Source: Isoetes taiwanensis
Taxonomy: Eukaryota; Streptophyta; Lycopodiopsida; Isoetales; Isoetaceae
DNA: 64,000 nucleotides
Direction: 5' to 3'
Assembly (NCBI GenBank): GCA_021234155.1
Contig: JAJEKV010000027.1
Location: forward strand, 17,456,891-17,520,890
In this document: one piece after another, positions 36,901 to 48,253 of the stretch
How positions within the stretch are numbered: the first letter of the stretch is position 1
Layout of the letters: every line of letters starts with the position of its first letter
The notes under the pieces: generated by a model
Databases searched by the model: none
What the model was told of the DNA's origin: nothing
The model's input: the letters and a program-made list of their open reading frames with translations, nothing else
Translations under genes and position numbers: made by a program

Positions 36901-37770
36901 CTTTTGAAAAAGCAATTTGCAATGCCATCTCCACTTCTAAGCAAGTTTAATTCGGCAAGAAGATAGAAGAAGCCATCTTCCCCAACATGGAGTTCAAGCA
37001 CATGATGGGCTAGTCCTCACAAGAATGCAAGAACGGATTAAGAAAGAGAAACCTTCAAATATTTTAAAAAGGAAGGTAATCTTTAATATCAAAGAACAAT
37101 TATGCGTACCCAAAGTATAAGAAGTAAGAAAAATCTTCCATGACACGCATAATAGCCCTATTTTCTACCATGCAAAATTTATAAAGGCCTACTTCAAGAT
37201 TAGAAGTAGCTACGCCCCGCCGTATGAAGAAGCGGATAATCGACATACCCAAGAATGTCGGAGGAGCCAAGAAACAAGGGCGGAACAACTTCGAATTCCA
37301 TGAGTTTTGGAACCTTGGGCGGTGCCAGATGCCAAGTGGGAAGTCTTCAGCATGGGTTTTATAGTTGGCCTTCCAAGGACAACAAGAAGCTTTGAAGCCT
37401 TGATGGTGGTGGTACATAGTTATCAAAAGGGCACATAATTGCCATGCCACACCATAGACACCGCCTTTGGACCATAGTCGGTGGTCTAAATAAGAGTTCT
37501 TTTTAGGCTGCATGGAAGGCACAGTGTCGATCATCACCAATAGAGATCCAAGTTCTTTAGCGACGATTAGCAAGACTTCTTCAAACACGAAGCCGCACCA
37601 ACTTGTTGATGAGTTTTGCTTACCAATTGAGTCAAATCGCAAAGGGACCGCACCAACACAAATTTGGAGAGCACGCTGAGAAACTATGATTGGAACAAGT
37701 AATCCAAATGGGCCGAAAGTACATCCATCCGGGTCAATTACGCATAATAATATGAAGCAAGAGTCATCAA
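30923..37770 (+). other. Degenerate interior of the LTR retrotransposon
   Basis: No long frame is preserved. A Glu/Arg-rich, repeat-like frame covers 31860-32198 (RREQEAKEEEEEEAEEQ), mirrored on the minus strand as a Ser/Leu-rich shadow. Short frames at 32261-32707 and 34861-35079 have no family that I recognise. Local duplications occur at 33180-33350. The region may contain older nested insertions: a TGTAACACCCC text at 33480 resembles the start of some gypsy LTRs, but I found no matching end. Confidence 0.5.
33176..33482 (+). repeat. Two local tandem duplications
   Basis: CCTAAGACCCAAATCGG followed by TCACACCGC, AAAAAGGCATATGC and GGAGACGCAGACCTCATTT occurs at about 33196 and again at about 33280. 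GCTAGCCTCTTGCCATGCAC occurs at 33421 and 33452. Confidence 0.85.
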
Positions 37771-37929
37771 GATGTCTCCCCATGATCGCATAGCTTATCA
37801 ATGCTTGACCCTAGTTATGTGGCATAATTTAGTGCCCAAGGTGGAAGTTTCTCAACAACGACAAAGATATATGCGCGTAGCTTTTGGTAGAAGTGTGGGA
37901 GTATCTTCAACAAAGATGGGCATATCCTC

Positions 37930-38400
37930 AAGAGTCAAGCTTGATAGAGGTAAAACTCCTTGGGAGTTGTTTTGTTGTGGCGTATAAAGTTGGCTCAAGT
38001 AAAGGTTAAGCAAGGGAAGCTTCAGATCGGCAATTGTAAGAAGCTCACCCCTAGGTGGGCCGGTCCGTTCACGATCTTGGAGAAGAGTGGGCTCTCAAGC
38101 CTACAAGTTGGATCTCTTGGCCACCTTAAGGTCTTCCATGTGAGTTTATTAAAAAGGCACGATCCTAACCCTGAGGAGGTTTTGGATACCCCAACTTTGT
38201 TGAAAATGATGGAGGAGCAAGTAGAAATAGTGCCCGAATTACTTTTTAATAAGTCATTCAAGAGGACTAGGAGGTCTCGCCCTCCAATATTTGGTTAAGT
38301 GGAAGCACTTACCCGTGGAAGACGCAAACATGGGTATTGAAGCAAGATTTGGAGAAGCAATACCCGTGAGTTTATGAAGGAGTTTGATGGCTTAGTCGTC
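37930..38400 (+). pseudogene. Integrase C-terminus and chromodomain of the chromovirus
   Basis: A frame beginning near 37960 reads KKLTPRWAGPFTILEKSG and LGHLKVFHVSLLKRHDPNP. This is the GPY/F-type C-terminal module of Ty3/gypsy integrases, which usually reads KL..R..GPF.I......V. A shifted frame at 38290 gives YLVKWKHLPVEDA, the start of a chromodomain, whose role is to steer integration to modified histones. A stop and a frame change separate the two. The integrase catalytic core is not recognisable upstream. Confidence 0.75.
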
Positions 38401-38509
38401 TCCCCTAACTAATCGCCGCCGACTCGCCAGAGGTTAGCTTAGTATGTTTCTTAGTTAGTTTAAGTTCGCTCATGTATTCTAGTTAGTAGAGTGCATGTGC
38501 CGAATCTTG

Positions 38510-38900
38510 GAACGCGGTGGGCGATGATGGGATACGCCTTCAAGGCATTCTCTCTAGGCCAACACGCACCAAGAGAGGTGCGCATGACCATTAGGGTCAT
38601 GTGAGTGAGGAATGAGGCATGGTGGGCGATGATGAGACATCGATCGGATGTTTCTATGCCGCTGATGCGGGGACGACACCGGCCGTAGGAGGGTCATGGT
38701 GAAGGTGGAAGTGATCATGCGCGATGATGGGATCGCGAGACGCTCCCTAGCTTAAAACCCTTGGGGCATGATGCAATCGGGTGTACTCGATCCGGGGATC
38801 GTGGTACAAGGTAGCACTCGATCATGGGCAATGATGGGAGCATCTTAAATGATCCCTAAGCTCAAACCGAAGGGCCATGATCTTGGGCAAGGTAGACAAC
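38510..38900 (+). repeat. Diverged repeats around GGGCGATGATGGGA
   Basis: The motif GGGCGATGATGGGA or a one-to-three-base variant occurs near 38519, 38628, 38737 and 38825, followed by variable text containing GATC and CTCCCTAGCTT/GATCCCTAAGCTC. Spacing is about 90-110 bp. It lies between the chromodomain and the polypurine tract, which is normally a short region in gypsy elements. Confidence 0.7.
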
Positions 38901-39280
38901 CTTGAGCCCAAGAGTTCGCTCAAGGAGGTAAGGGGGGTGGTCCCCTAAAACCACAAATTATTAACTAAACTAACGTAATGTGCTCCTTTTGCGTGCAAGT
39001 AGAAGGAGGACTTCAACGAGGAGCGCCAAGATTTAGATGATATAGGGGAGCCATAATTTAGATTATGAACCCTAATAACTCTTAAAATAATGTTTGAATT
39101 AGCGTAAGAAATAACGGTGTTAAGACTATATAATTTTGTATAAGTACAAATATAGCCTAAATTTTGACTTTTAACTAATAAAACTTGATTGTTAAAGTAA
39201 ACTAAGGGTTATGTCATGTTGTTGTTTTGCAGGCATAAGGTAGGTTCGTCACCTTAGTGCAATGCTGAGGACAAAGATTG

Positions 39281-39294
39281 TCCTAAGGGGAGAA
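39281..39294 (+). other. Polypurine tract
   Basis: TCCTAAGGGGAGAA abuts the TG of the 3' LTR. It is the expected plus-strand DNA primer. Confidence 0.85.
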
Positions 39295-40944
39295 TGTGAC
39301 GCCCAGGAATATACGCTATGCATAATGATATTCCTCGACTCACCACTATACAAGTCTATCTTCATAGCCTTGTATACCATAGATTGTGGCACTAGGGGGC
39401 GTGACTAAGTTATTCATATAACTTAGCCAACCTTAGGTTAAGACCATTTTCCACGTGGCCTTAACCTATTGGGCACCCGCCACACGAGACTCACCCGATT
39501 GGTGCCACGTGGCATCTTAGGTGGACCTAACTTATATAGGCTGGAACCCTAACCCTAGGCCTCTTTCCAGCCCTAGCACCCAGAGACTCATCTACTTGTT
39601 CGAAACCCCGTTTCGAACATCGTTCGTTGTGGCATAGACTGGTGCAGCAGCCCCAGCAGGGTAGACCCGTTCTTGGAGTAGGAACAACAGCTTGTGAGTC
39701 GAAGACCATGGAGGCACACGGATCCGAGGGAGAGCATCGTGAGCGGTATGTAGGGTAGTAGTTGTGATAGCTCATTTGGAATTAGCATTCCAGATGTGCT
39801 AGTATCTTGTATCTAGAGTAGAGCCATCCTAGAACCCATATTCAACATCTTGAACCCTAATCAAGGAACCCTAACTATTAGTTAGTTGTATGATTAGGTT
39901 AAGATGTTCTTCTTATGATTATTCTCATTATGTGATGATTATATGTTGTTGGTTGATCATGTTTGCTCCTCTTGTATTGGGAAGGGGGGTAGAGACCTAG
40001 GGCCATCTGTAGTATGTTCCTAGAGTAGATCCCTTAGTTCCTATTAGTTGCGGCGGCTCAGCATAGGAGCCCACCGTGCTATTGAGGCTATGATATGACT
40101 CAAAGACCGCATAACGGGCTAGAGGGAAAGTGGAGGGAGGATCCCCGCCGAAAGTGGGGGCTTCGGGATTCCATAGTGGGCTAGGGCTTATGGTCGGTCA
40201 CTGCGCAGGGGGCGAGCATGGGTCCGACACCTCCCCGGGCAATGGTGTTGTTGCTCGCCTCGAGAGCCGCAAGTGATAGCTTGGCTCTCGCTTTGGGGGT
40301 TCGGTCGGTACGAATCGTGGTGTCGCCACGATTCTCTAGCCATACGGCACCTCTAGACCCCTCGGGAAGGGGAGATGCAACCCTTCCCGCCTCATCCACC
40401 AGGGAGATGCAACCCGGAGTAGTCCCGATGGGTGATGCCATGGGATTGCGTGATCCTGAAGGCTAGAGTCCCGTCGAGCCCCGATCTAGCCCATCCGCAA
40501 AGTATGCAATGTGAGGGGCGGATGGAGTGGTCAACCCTAGCCATTGTCTTATGCCAGCCCCTCGCCATTGTTATGACTCGGTCCCGCTTCTATCTTGAGA
40601 CCTATCCAAATGTCTACCTCCTTATGAGCTCCGGAGCCATGGGTAGGAGCTCTCATGTTTTATGGTTTATGATTATCTTCTTTGCTCATATGGATATGTG
40701 ATGGACTACCCTTCGAGGTAGTATGTTGTATTGTTATTGCTAGTTCTCGACGTTGTTTATGCTTCCGCTGTGATAGGAGCCCATAGGGAAGAGGGCGCCA
40801 AGAAGACACCTTTCAGAAAACCCCTTCCGCACTACGGAGTTCCATAGTGCGGATAGACGAGGGCCTGTCGCGGTTGTTGAGCCGACGGGGATTTCTGCCG
40901 AAAGTGTACCTACCGGGTGCCGTATGTTTAGCGGGAGCGCCACA
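39295..40944 (+). repeat. 3' LTR
   Basis: This copy starts TGTGACGCCCAGG and ends GCGCCACA, 1,650 bp. It matches the 5' LTR over long identical blocks. Differences are clustered at GC-rich sites (see findings). Confidence 0.9.
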
Positions 40945-40949
40945 CTCGG

Positions 40950-42345
40950 AGTTAAAGGCACCGCAAAATCAAGACGCTTTAGCATTGTGCGTAATAAGAA
41001 GTTCAAGATTGTGCGGATCGTGAAGCTCCACGTACCTGCAGATCTCCGCCCGCACAAAAAATCCAGCAATAAATAATCAGTTATGTGCTTGCTTTCGTTG
41101 TTGATGCTGTAGTAACCCTAAACATAGAAACAACAGCTTGCATGCCACTAAAAATAGTTCCGTGCCACATAACAATAGCTTCAACATCGCTCCAGCCATC
41201 TCAGAAACAACTTCAACATTAACCACAACGCCGCCCTGAGGGCCAGCTTCTTTTACTGTTTGGTCCGGGGTGGAAATCTAGAAACAAAGTTTGCTACTAA
41301 AAATCCATGCTCTACTGCCACTGGAACTCAAAGAACCTAAGAATATTAAGAAAATCATTAGAAACTTCTCTGTTTTAAGAAAAGGCAGCAAAGAAATGCA
41401 TCAGGACCTCTACATAGAGAAATGAACTCGTCAGATAATAAAATATGCATCACAGCTCCGAAAGTGCCCTATTTCAAACAAAAAATCGCCAGCCAAATAG
41501 CCCAAACTAGCAAGCTCTCCAAAGGCTCATCAAGAACTCAAGCGCCTCGACCAGCATGGAGAGCGCCATCGGCGGAGCTCCGAAGCTCTGCCATAGCAGA
41601 TGCAGGAAAGACAGAAAAAAATTAGGGTAAAAAGAATCAACGAAATTTTCGACTACCCGTGATTTACGGCTGGGAGCCACCTACTTCCGGCTGGAAACCG
41701 GCGGAACGCCGCTCGCGGCTAACGCCACTCGCATGCGATGCCCTGCTGGTTTCCAGCCGAAAACCCCTCAAAGTAGGCGGTTCCCTAGCACATAAGGAGG
41801 AAAGTTTGCCTTCGCTGCCATAACAAAGAAGTTTTTTCGCTGTATAATGAGGGAAATTTGCCTTTGATGACACCATAGACTACCTTGTACCTTCCATTTC
41901 TGGTTTGAACTCAAGAATCCAAAAACTGGCTGGTCGAGCACCAAGAATCTAGAACCTCTTTCTTGACTTAGATTTAGGCGGCTGAAATAATAGTCGATGG
42001 TTTGGTTAGGTGGTTGGTTGGTAATGGTATTAATATATATGGAATGACATATTAAAAAAAAAAGGATGTTTCTAAAGTCAATGGTTTCTATAATGTATAT
42101 TTAACTTTGTTTAAAAAATGGGATGTATGCCTAATATTATATTCAATGATAATAATATAAATTAAAAAATGATGACATTTCTCTGTTCCTAGCCTTTCGA
42201 ATGACGAGTATGTATCTTGTAGTTGCCCTTCTCTAGGACGGGCAATTGGCAAATGGCTGCACTTGATTTGCCATACAAATTTTTTCCACCTGTTTTGACA
42301 GGAAAAATCCCAAAAAACAGGCATGAAAGCCGACAAATTTGAGCC
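40950..42345. other. No clear gene; includes a foldback
   Basis: I see no protein family. A minus-strand ATG near 41593 opens a short GC-rich frame (MAELRSSADGALHAG) that stops soon after. It sits downstream of a GC-rich foldback and could be a gene leader, but no splice-linked exon was found. Confidence 0.35.
41671..41787. repeat. Imperfect foldback
   Basis: The left arm GGGAGCCACCTACTT and CCGGCTGGAAACC pairs with the right arm GGTTTCCAGCCGA and AAAGTAGGCGGTTCCC. The loop of about 50 bases contains two related GCGGCTAACGCC / GCGGAACGCC texts. Confidence 0.7.
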
Positions 42346-42351
42346 CTGATT

Positions 42352-42905
42352 CGAGAATATGAAATGCGCCTAAGGTTGTGGAATACGAAATACAGGGATT
42401 CCAACCTCTAGCAACTTAATTTTATGGACTAAAAAGAATGCATTGACCAATACATCCAGCGGGCTAATATGATTATTTTTTCTATTATTTTTTTTTTCAT
42501 AACAACCCATTGAATTGTTTTAAAGGTATGGTCTTGGTTTCGAATATAGTCATTTATCTATCCAAATCAAACCCCTCCAAAACCCCTATTGCTTTTAGAT
42601 ATGCCAGATGAACACTAAGTTGCCAACACTTGTACGTATATATTTTTATTTAAATGGCGTGCGTGATCAATAGTCGCAAATATGAAAATTGGTTTGCTTG
42701 TATACACAATGCTTTTATGATCAACACTTATGTATATGAAACATTGGTTTGCTCGTATCACCATGCTTTAGAATATGCCATTTGATCAACACTTACATAC
42801 GTATCCTTATTTTAATGGCATGCGTGCATGAGCCAACACTTGTATATATATAGTGTTAATTATGTCATGCATGCATACTCAATTCAACAATACAACATTT
42901 GCTTG
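42352..42905 (+). repeat. Fourth copy of the dispersed repeat
   Basis: This copy lacks the first about 150 bp but shares ATATGAAATGCGCCTAAGG, CTCTAGCAACTTAATTTTATGG, CAGCGGGCTAAT and the right part with the copy at 22.4 kb. Part of the right side (ACCATGCTTTAGAATATGCC to CTTATTTTAATGGCATGCGTG) is duplicated within the copy. Confidence 0.8.
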
Positions 42906-43452
42906 TAAAGATGTGATTTCATTTTGTCATGCATGTCAATATTTAGTTGTGCCATCAATATATACACATGCTATATGCGTACTGGAGTTTATTAGTGGAA
43001 CATTGCTTGTATACTCATGCTTTTCTTTGTGTCTTAGATTTGTGTTGATAAGTCAGCTATGTACCATGAATTAAATATAGACTTCCCAATTTTCTATTGT
43101 CTTCTTTGTGAGATTTCTGTTCAAATATCACATTTGTGCATTCTGTTCATAACATTGATATGTGGCAATTCTAGCAAAAGTGACATTGAAAATGCTCACA
43201 TTTTCCTTTCACAAACACTACATTTTATGGCAATTCCCAAGAAAAAATCATAAAGTATGGTTCTAGAAAAAGCTGTGCTCAGCAGAGGACAAAAATGTAG
43301 TTCCATCATACTTAAAAGGGCTCTTCACCTACTTCCCTCCATCTGACACATTCAAATCCCTCTCAAATCTGGTCTAAACTCATCATTTTTCTCCCAACTT
43401 AACCACCCATCATTCAAAATCATCTCTTTAATCTGCAACACAGTCAAATCCG

Positions 43453-43614
43453 ACCTCAGAAATCGTAGGTTTCCTTCTTTTTCGAACAGAGAAATCGACT
43501 CTGGAACCAAAAGAATCCTTCAGTTAAGCCCTGACCTCAGAAATCGTAGTTTCGCCTCTTTTTTGAACAGATGAACCGGCTCCGGAAGCAAAAAAAATCC
43601 TTCAGTTAAGCCCG
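43453..43614. repeat. Tandem duplication upstream of the receptor kinase
   Basis: GACCTCAGAAATCGTAG through TCCTTCAGTTAAGCCC (about 80 bp) occurs twice in a row with small differences. It lies about 0.6-0.8 kb upstream of the kinase start and could be in its promoter. Confidence 0.8.
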
Positions 43615-44222
43615 GATTTGAACAGATTAACGAACCCATCAGTAAAAGATGCACGGGGACCATGTGGGTTACAATTAGTTTAACAAACCGAGGTTCAAAA
43701 TCGGTGGATTAATGGCGGTTTGGGGTCGGATCGATGCGGCGAATGTCAGGTTCATGTGGGTTTGGTTATTTAATTTGTTTTTTCGTCAAAGATGGGCGAG
43801 GACCTTTCGGACTGTTTGATTTGATGGAGTAATTTTCAATTGTCAGGTCACCAGCCTCTGTTTTCTTTTGTCTCGGCACAGGGAGATGCTTTTGTTTTTG
43901 TCTTGATTCTAGAAGTCCGGCGAGCGTTTCCTCGAAGCAAGCATGTAAAGACCTCGGTCTATGGCCGCCCATTACAGAGGTTTGACGGTCTCTGCTTTTT
44001 AATTATTGGCTATGGCAGAAATTTCTTCGTTCCCTGGCGTGTCTATCCAAATTTCGCCCATTTTTTAATCCTTTTTTCAAGCTCGGCTATGGCTTCCTTT
44101 GATTTTCCGCTACCTTTTCCGCCCAAAATCGCCACTATCGTCTGGCTATGGCCGGATTGATCTGCCCCTGTTGTGGGTTCTGTCAATCGAGGCATCATGT
44201 TAAGAAAATTTGAGCTCTAAGA

Positions 44223-47200
44223 ATGGGATTGATGAGGGTTTTGGGTTTTTGTTTTCTGTTCATAACTCTGGTAATATCCGTGCAACAATGCCGAGCAGGG
44301 GATTCAGAAAAAAATATTCTGATACAGCTGAAGAATAGTTTGAATAAGACCGACTGGCTAGAAGCGGATGATCCTTGCACAAAATGGGAAGGAATAAAAT
44401 GCACCAGCGATGGCAATGTAACGGAGATTAATCTTGCAGATTTAGGGATCGAAGCTCCGATACCAACAGAAATTTGTGGGCTGAAAAATCTGCAGCGGCT
44501 TGATTTGGGGGATAATTATATGACAGGAGAGTTTCCAGACGGTCTGTTGAATTGCACAGAGCTCCGGTATTTGAATTTGAGCCAGAATCTGATAGTGGGT
44601 TTTCTTCCGACACAGATTTCTAGACTCTCTAAGCTGGTTGATCTTGATTTCAATGGCAATAATTTTACCGGAGAAATACCCTCTGCTTTTGGGGATTTGC
44701 CGGAGCTGCAGAGCCTAAATCTGACGAATAATCTCCTGAATGGAACAATCCCTGCCGATATAGGAAGATTAACAAATCTGAGATGGCTTGATCTTTCGTT
44801 TAATCCATTTGCAGCAGGGCCCATACCGGAAGAATTCGGCAATCTAACCAAGCTATTGAATCTGCATATGGCGCAGGCAAATCTGAACGGACCCATTCCA
44901 GAGTCCTTGCAAAATTTGAAGCAGATGACATACTTCTTCGACCTGTCTCAGAATAAGCTGGAAGGAAAAATCCCGGCGGGCCTTATGAATCTGCCAAATC
45001 TAAGAAGCTTGGAGCTTTACAACAATCGGCTGAGCGGCGAGCTCCCCAGTAACATAGGTAATTTGTCTTCGATCTCTGATATAGATTTTGCAAATAACAG
45101 TCTCACCGGATCAATTCCGGCAAGCATTGGCAAGCTTCAAAATCTAGAGCTGCTTCATCTCTGGCAAAACAATTTAGAAGGAGAAATTCCTGCCGGACTT
45201 GCAGATTTGCCGAAATTGAAGCAGATCCGGCTGTTTCAGAACCGCTTGAATGGATCGCTGCCTCAAAAATTTGGGGCAAATTCGCCCATGACAGTGTTTG
45301 ATGTTAGTACCAATTTTCTTACTGGATCTATACCTCCTGATCTATGTAAACAAGGCCGGTTGATTCATCTGATAGCTTATGGCAATCAATTATCAGGGGC
45401 TATTCCAGACGGATTTGGCAGCTGCCCATCTCTGATCAGGCTCCGAATTGGAGGAAACATGCTTAATGGATCAATTCCGGCGGGAATGTGGCAATCTGCC
45501 AACTTGAATTTGGTTGAATTGTACAATAATTCCTTGAGCGGCCCCATTCATTCTACAATTGGGCAGGCTTCAAATCTTTCGTTTCTGATGCTTTGGGGCA
45601 ACCAATTCGAAGGGCAGATTCCTTCCGAAGTGGGCAGGCTTGGCAATTTGAGCAAATTTTATGCCCACAGCAACCGATTGAGTGGCTCTCTGCCAGCAGA
45701 AATTGGAAATTTGAAAAAATTATATGATCTGCAGCTACATGATAATCAAATCAATGGTTCAATTCCGACGAATTTGAAAAACTGTGCCCTAGCAATGCTC
45801 GATTTATCTAAGAATCAGCTAACAGGAGAAATTCCGGCAGAGCTGGGAAGCATTGTTACACTGACAGAACTAGATCTCTCGTATAATCATCTAACAGGGC
45901 GGATTCCGGAAGCAATTTCAAAGCTGGAGGTGAATAAATTCAATGTGTCTTACAATAATTTGTCCGGCAAAATACCTTCTGGGTTGTTGATTTCTGCGTT
46001 CGAATCCAGTTTTCTGGGCAATCCGGATCTTTGCGGAGAGGAAAATGGGCTTGAATACGTAAAATCATGCAGCATAGTACAAGAAAAAAGACATAAAAAG
46101 GGACCTGGACCTCTGGCCTGGGCAGTGGGGGGCACTTTCGCCGCTGCAGCACTGATTCTGTTCTTGGGTTCGTGCTTCTTTTACAAAAAATATGGCGGCT
46201 ATTTCAGAAACAGAGAAGAAAAATCTTCCTGGAGCTTGACATCCTTCCACCGATTAAAATTCAACGAATACGAAGTGCTGGATAGCTTGGACGAGGATAA
46301 TGTGATCGGAATTGGAGGATCCGGCAAGGTTTATAAGACGATGCTTGAAAACGGGCAGGTCGTAGCAGTAAAAAAGCTATGGACAGACGGAAAGGAAAAT
46401 CAGAAACACGATTATGGGTTTAGAGCAGAGGTCGAAACTCTGGGAAAAATCCGGCACAGAAATATCGTTAAATTGCTCTGCTGCTGCTCGAACGAAGAAT
46501 CCAAGCTTCTCGTTTACGAATATATGGAAAATGGAAGCCTGGGCGATCTGCTCCATGGATCAAAGGGCCGGAAATTGGATTGGCACACCAGATTTCATAT
46601 TGCTCTTGGCGCTGCACAGGGAATTTGTTATCTGCATCACGATTACTCCCCGCAGATCCTCCACTGCGATGTTAAATCCAATAATATTCTGCTGGATGAG
46701 AATTATGAAGCCCATATCGCCGATTTTGGCCTCGCCAAAATCTTGCAGAGCTGTGGCACAGAGGTCTCCCTCTCTAGCGTCGCCGGAACCCATGGCTACA
46801 TTGCTCCAGGTAAATTTTTTCTCTTCTTTCTTCGAATCTGCCTTTTTTCATCGAATTCGCCTGTTTTTTCATTGAATTTTCTGTTCTGATTCTATAAACG
46901 ATTTGGGTTCTGCTTAAAACCCTCTAAATCTGCCCCAAATCTATGAGTTCTACTGCCTGTTCTTCATAAAGAATTTCTCTGTCCTTTTGGATCCTATTTC
47001 TTTCTTCATCAAATCCGACACTGCATTTGATTCGGAAGCTTCTTCAGTAAATCAAGTCCGCATTTATGCCTGAATGCCTGCTTTTAATCTTCATCGATTG
47101 AATCGGTTCTATATAAATTCTTAGATTGTTCGGATGCTGCCATAGATTTGGGGCATTTATTGACAGATCTTCCTCTGTTTTTTTTGACGCAGAGTATGCT

Positions 47201-47560
47201 TACACGCTCAAAGTTAACGAAAAGAGCGATATCTACAGCTTCGGCGTAGTTCTTCTGGAGCTGATCACCGGAAGGAGGCCAATCGAGGCCGAATTTGGAG
47301 ATGGCGATTTGGTGAAGTGGGTCTGCGAGATGATTCAAAGCAAAAAAACTCTGGCAGATCTGATAGATCCAAAACTGATTGGCTGGGTTGAGCGGGAGAT
47401 GGCCATGGTGCTCAAGGTTGCAATTCTGTGCACAAGCTCTCTACCGATGCAAAGGCCTTCCATGCGAGAAGTAGTTCAAATGTTGCAGGAAGCTTCGCCG
47501 GAGAAGAACCCCCCTTCCAAAACCAGCAAGGAACTCCATAGCCATAAGGACTGGGTGTAA
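44223..47560 (+). CDS. HSL: HAESA/HSL-like LRR receptor kinase (LRR class XI), two exons
   Basis: A plasma-membrane receptor kinase of the class that senses IDA/CLE-type peptides. Exon 1 is 44223-46809, intron 46810-47192 (GTAAAT to GCAG), exon 2 47193-47560, giving 984 residues; HAESA has 999. A signal peptide (residues 1-26) precedes an LRRNT pair (DPCTKWEGIKC), about twenty plant LRRs to residue 600, a cysteine pair, a transmembrane helix at about 632-653, and a kinase. The glycine loop is GIGGSGKVY (696-704), with ATP lysine K717, catalytic D816, and DFG at 834-836. The catalytic loop reads HCDVKSNN, so Arg before Asp is replaced by Cys (non-RD). Exon 2 supplies EYAYTLKVNEKSDIYSFGV and RPSMREVVQMLQE. 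The intron sits at the APE motif, as in relatives. No damage is seen. HSL rather than CLV1/BAM is my choice from the exon-2 text. Confidence 0.94.
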
Positions 47561-48250
47561 ACGACTCCTTGCTGCTCCATGTATTTTTATTGCTGTACAG
47601 TACTGTACCTCGTCTCTTCTAAAGGAAAATGTGAGAAAATTGTTTGCATCTTGGGTTTCAATACAAAAATACACGGTGCCATACAAAAACATAAATAAAT
47701 GTGTACATCAATGTTGAATTTAGGAATATTCGAGGCATCTTCCTTAAACATCAAGTGTATTTGATCATCATCTCCCTTAAGCTATCATCTCCCTTAAGCT
47801 ATGTGTTATAGGGTGGAATCACACCTGTGCCCGCCTGTCCGTCTAAAAATTTTTAGACCAATAGGAAAACGGATTTTTTTTATTTCTGGGCACCTCTATT
47901 ATCACATTATGCATGCCCTAAACGTGGGCAGGCGATTCAATCCTGGTCGGGGGATATGGTCTGTCCAGGTCCTGGGTGCATCACAGCTCAGCAGGAAAAT
48001 CCATCCTGGCAGATAGATTTCTTGGAGCTCGTGGCGGGAACTGCACGTCGGCAGAGCAGAGGCTAGAATTGCTGCGTTTGAGGTAAGATCATTCCAATTC
48101 TCTCTCGCATTTGTTCTCATAAAAAAAGATTACTCCAACATGAATGCTTTTTCTCCAATTCATGCAAGAACATGTAAAAATTTATTGGTTTCAATGCAAT
48201 TTGTATCTATTACCATGCTTATCTTCTTCTTTTCTGTCTATTATTTTTGG
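47561..48250. other. 3' flank of the receptor kinase, no gene
   Basis: A short duplication TATCATCTCCCTTAAGC occurs at 47767 and 47784. A palindrome, GTCTAAAAATTTTTAGAC, lies at 47841. No terminal inverted repeat of the adjacent Harbinger-like unit could be confirmed here. Confidence 0.4.
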
Positions 48251-48253
48251 CAG

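Larger units (their letters stand above)
29258..40944 (+). mobile_element. Complete-ended Ty3/gypsy chromovirus-type LTR retrotransposon, 11.7 kb
   Basis: Two LTRs of about 1.65 kb bracket an 8.4-kb interior. A primer-binding site (TGGTATCGAGC at 30912) follows the first LTR by one base, and a polypurine tract (AAGGGGAGAA) ends at 39294, immediately before the second LTR. The flanking five bases are CTCAG on the left and CTCGG on the right, a target duplication with one mismatch. Integrase C-terminal text and a chromodomain lie at 37.9-38.4 kb. I found no convincing gag core, protease, reverse transcriptase or RNase H inside, so the copy is probably non-autonomous. Long LTR stretches are identical (for example about 370 bp from 29309), which suggests recent insertion. 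Confidence 0.9.

Noticed and set aside
43766-44160. Small frames just upstream of the receptor kinase
   Set aside because: No homology is seen, and they lie in the probable promoter or leader. They could be upstream ORFs, but I have no evidence.
46414-46875. A 153-codon plus-strand frame inside the receptor kinase
   Set aside because: It overlaps the kinase domain in another frame and shows no family features.
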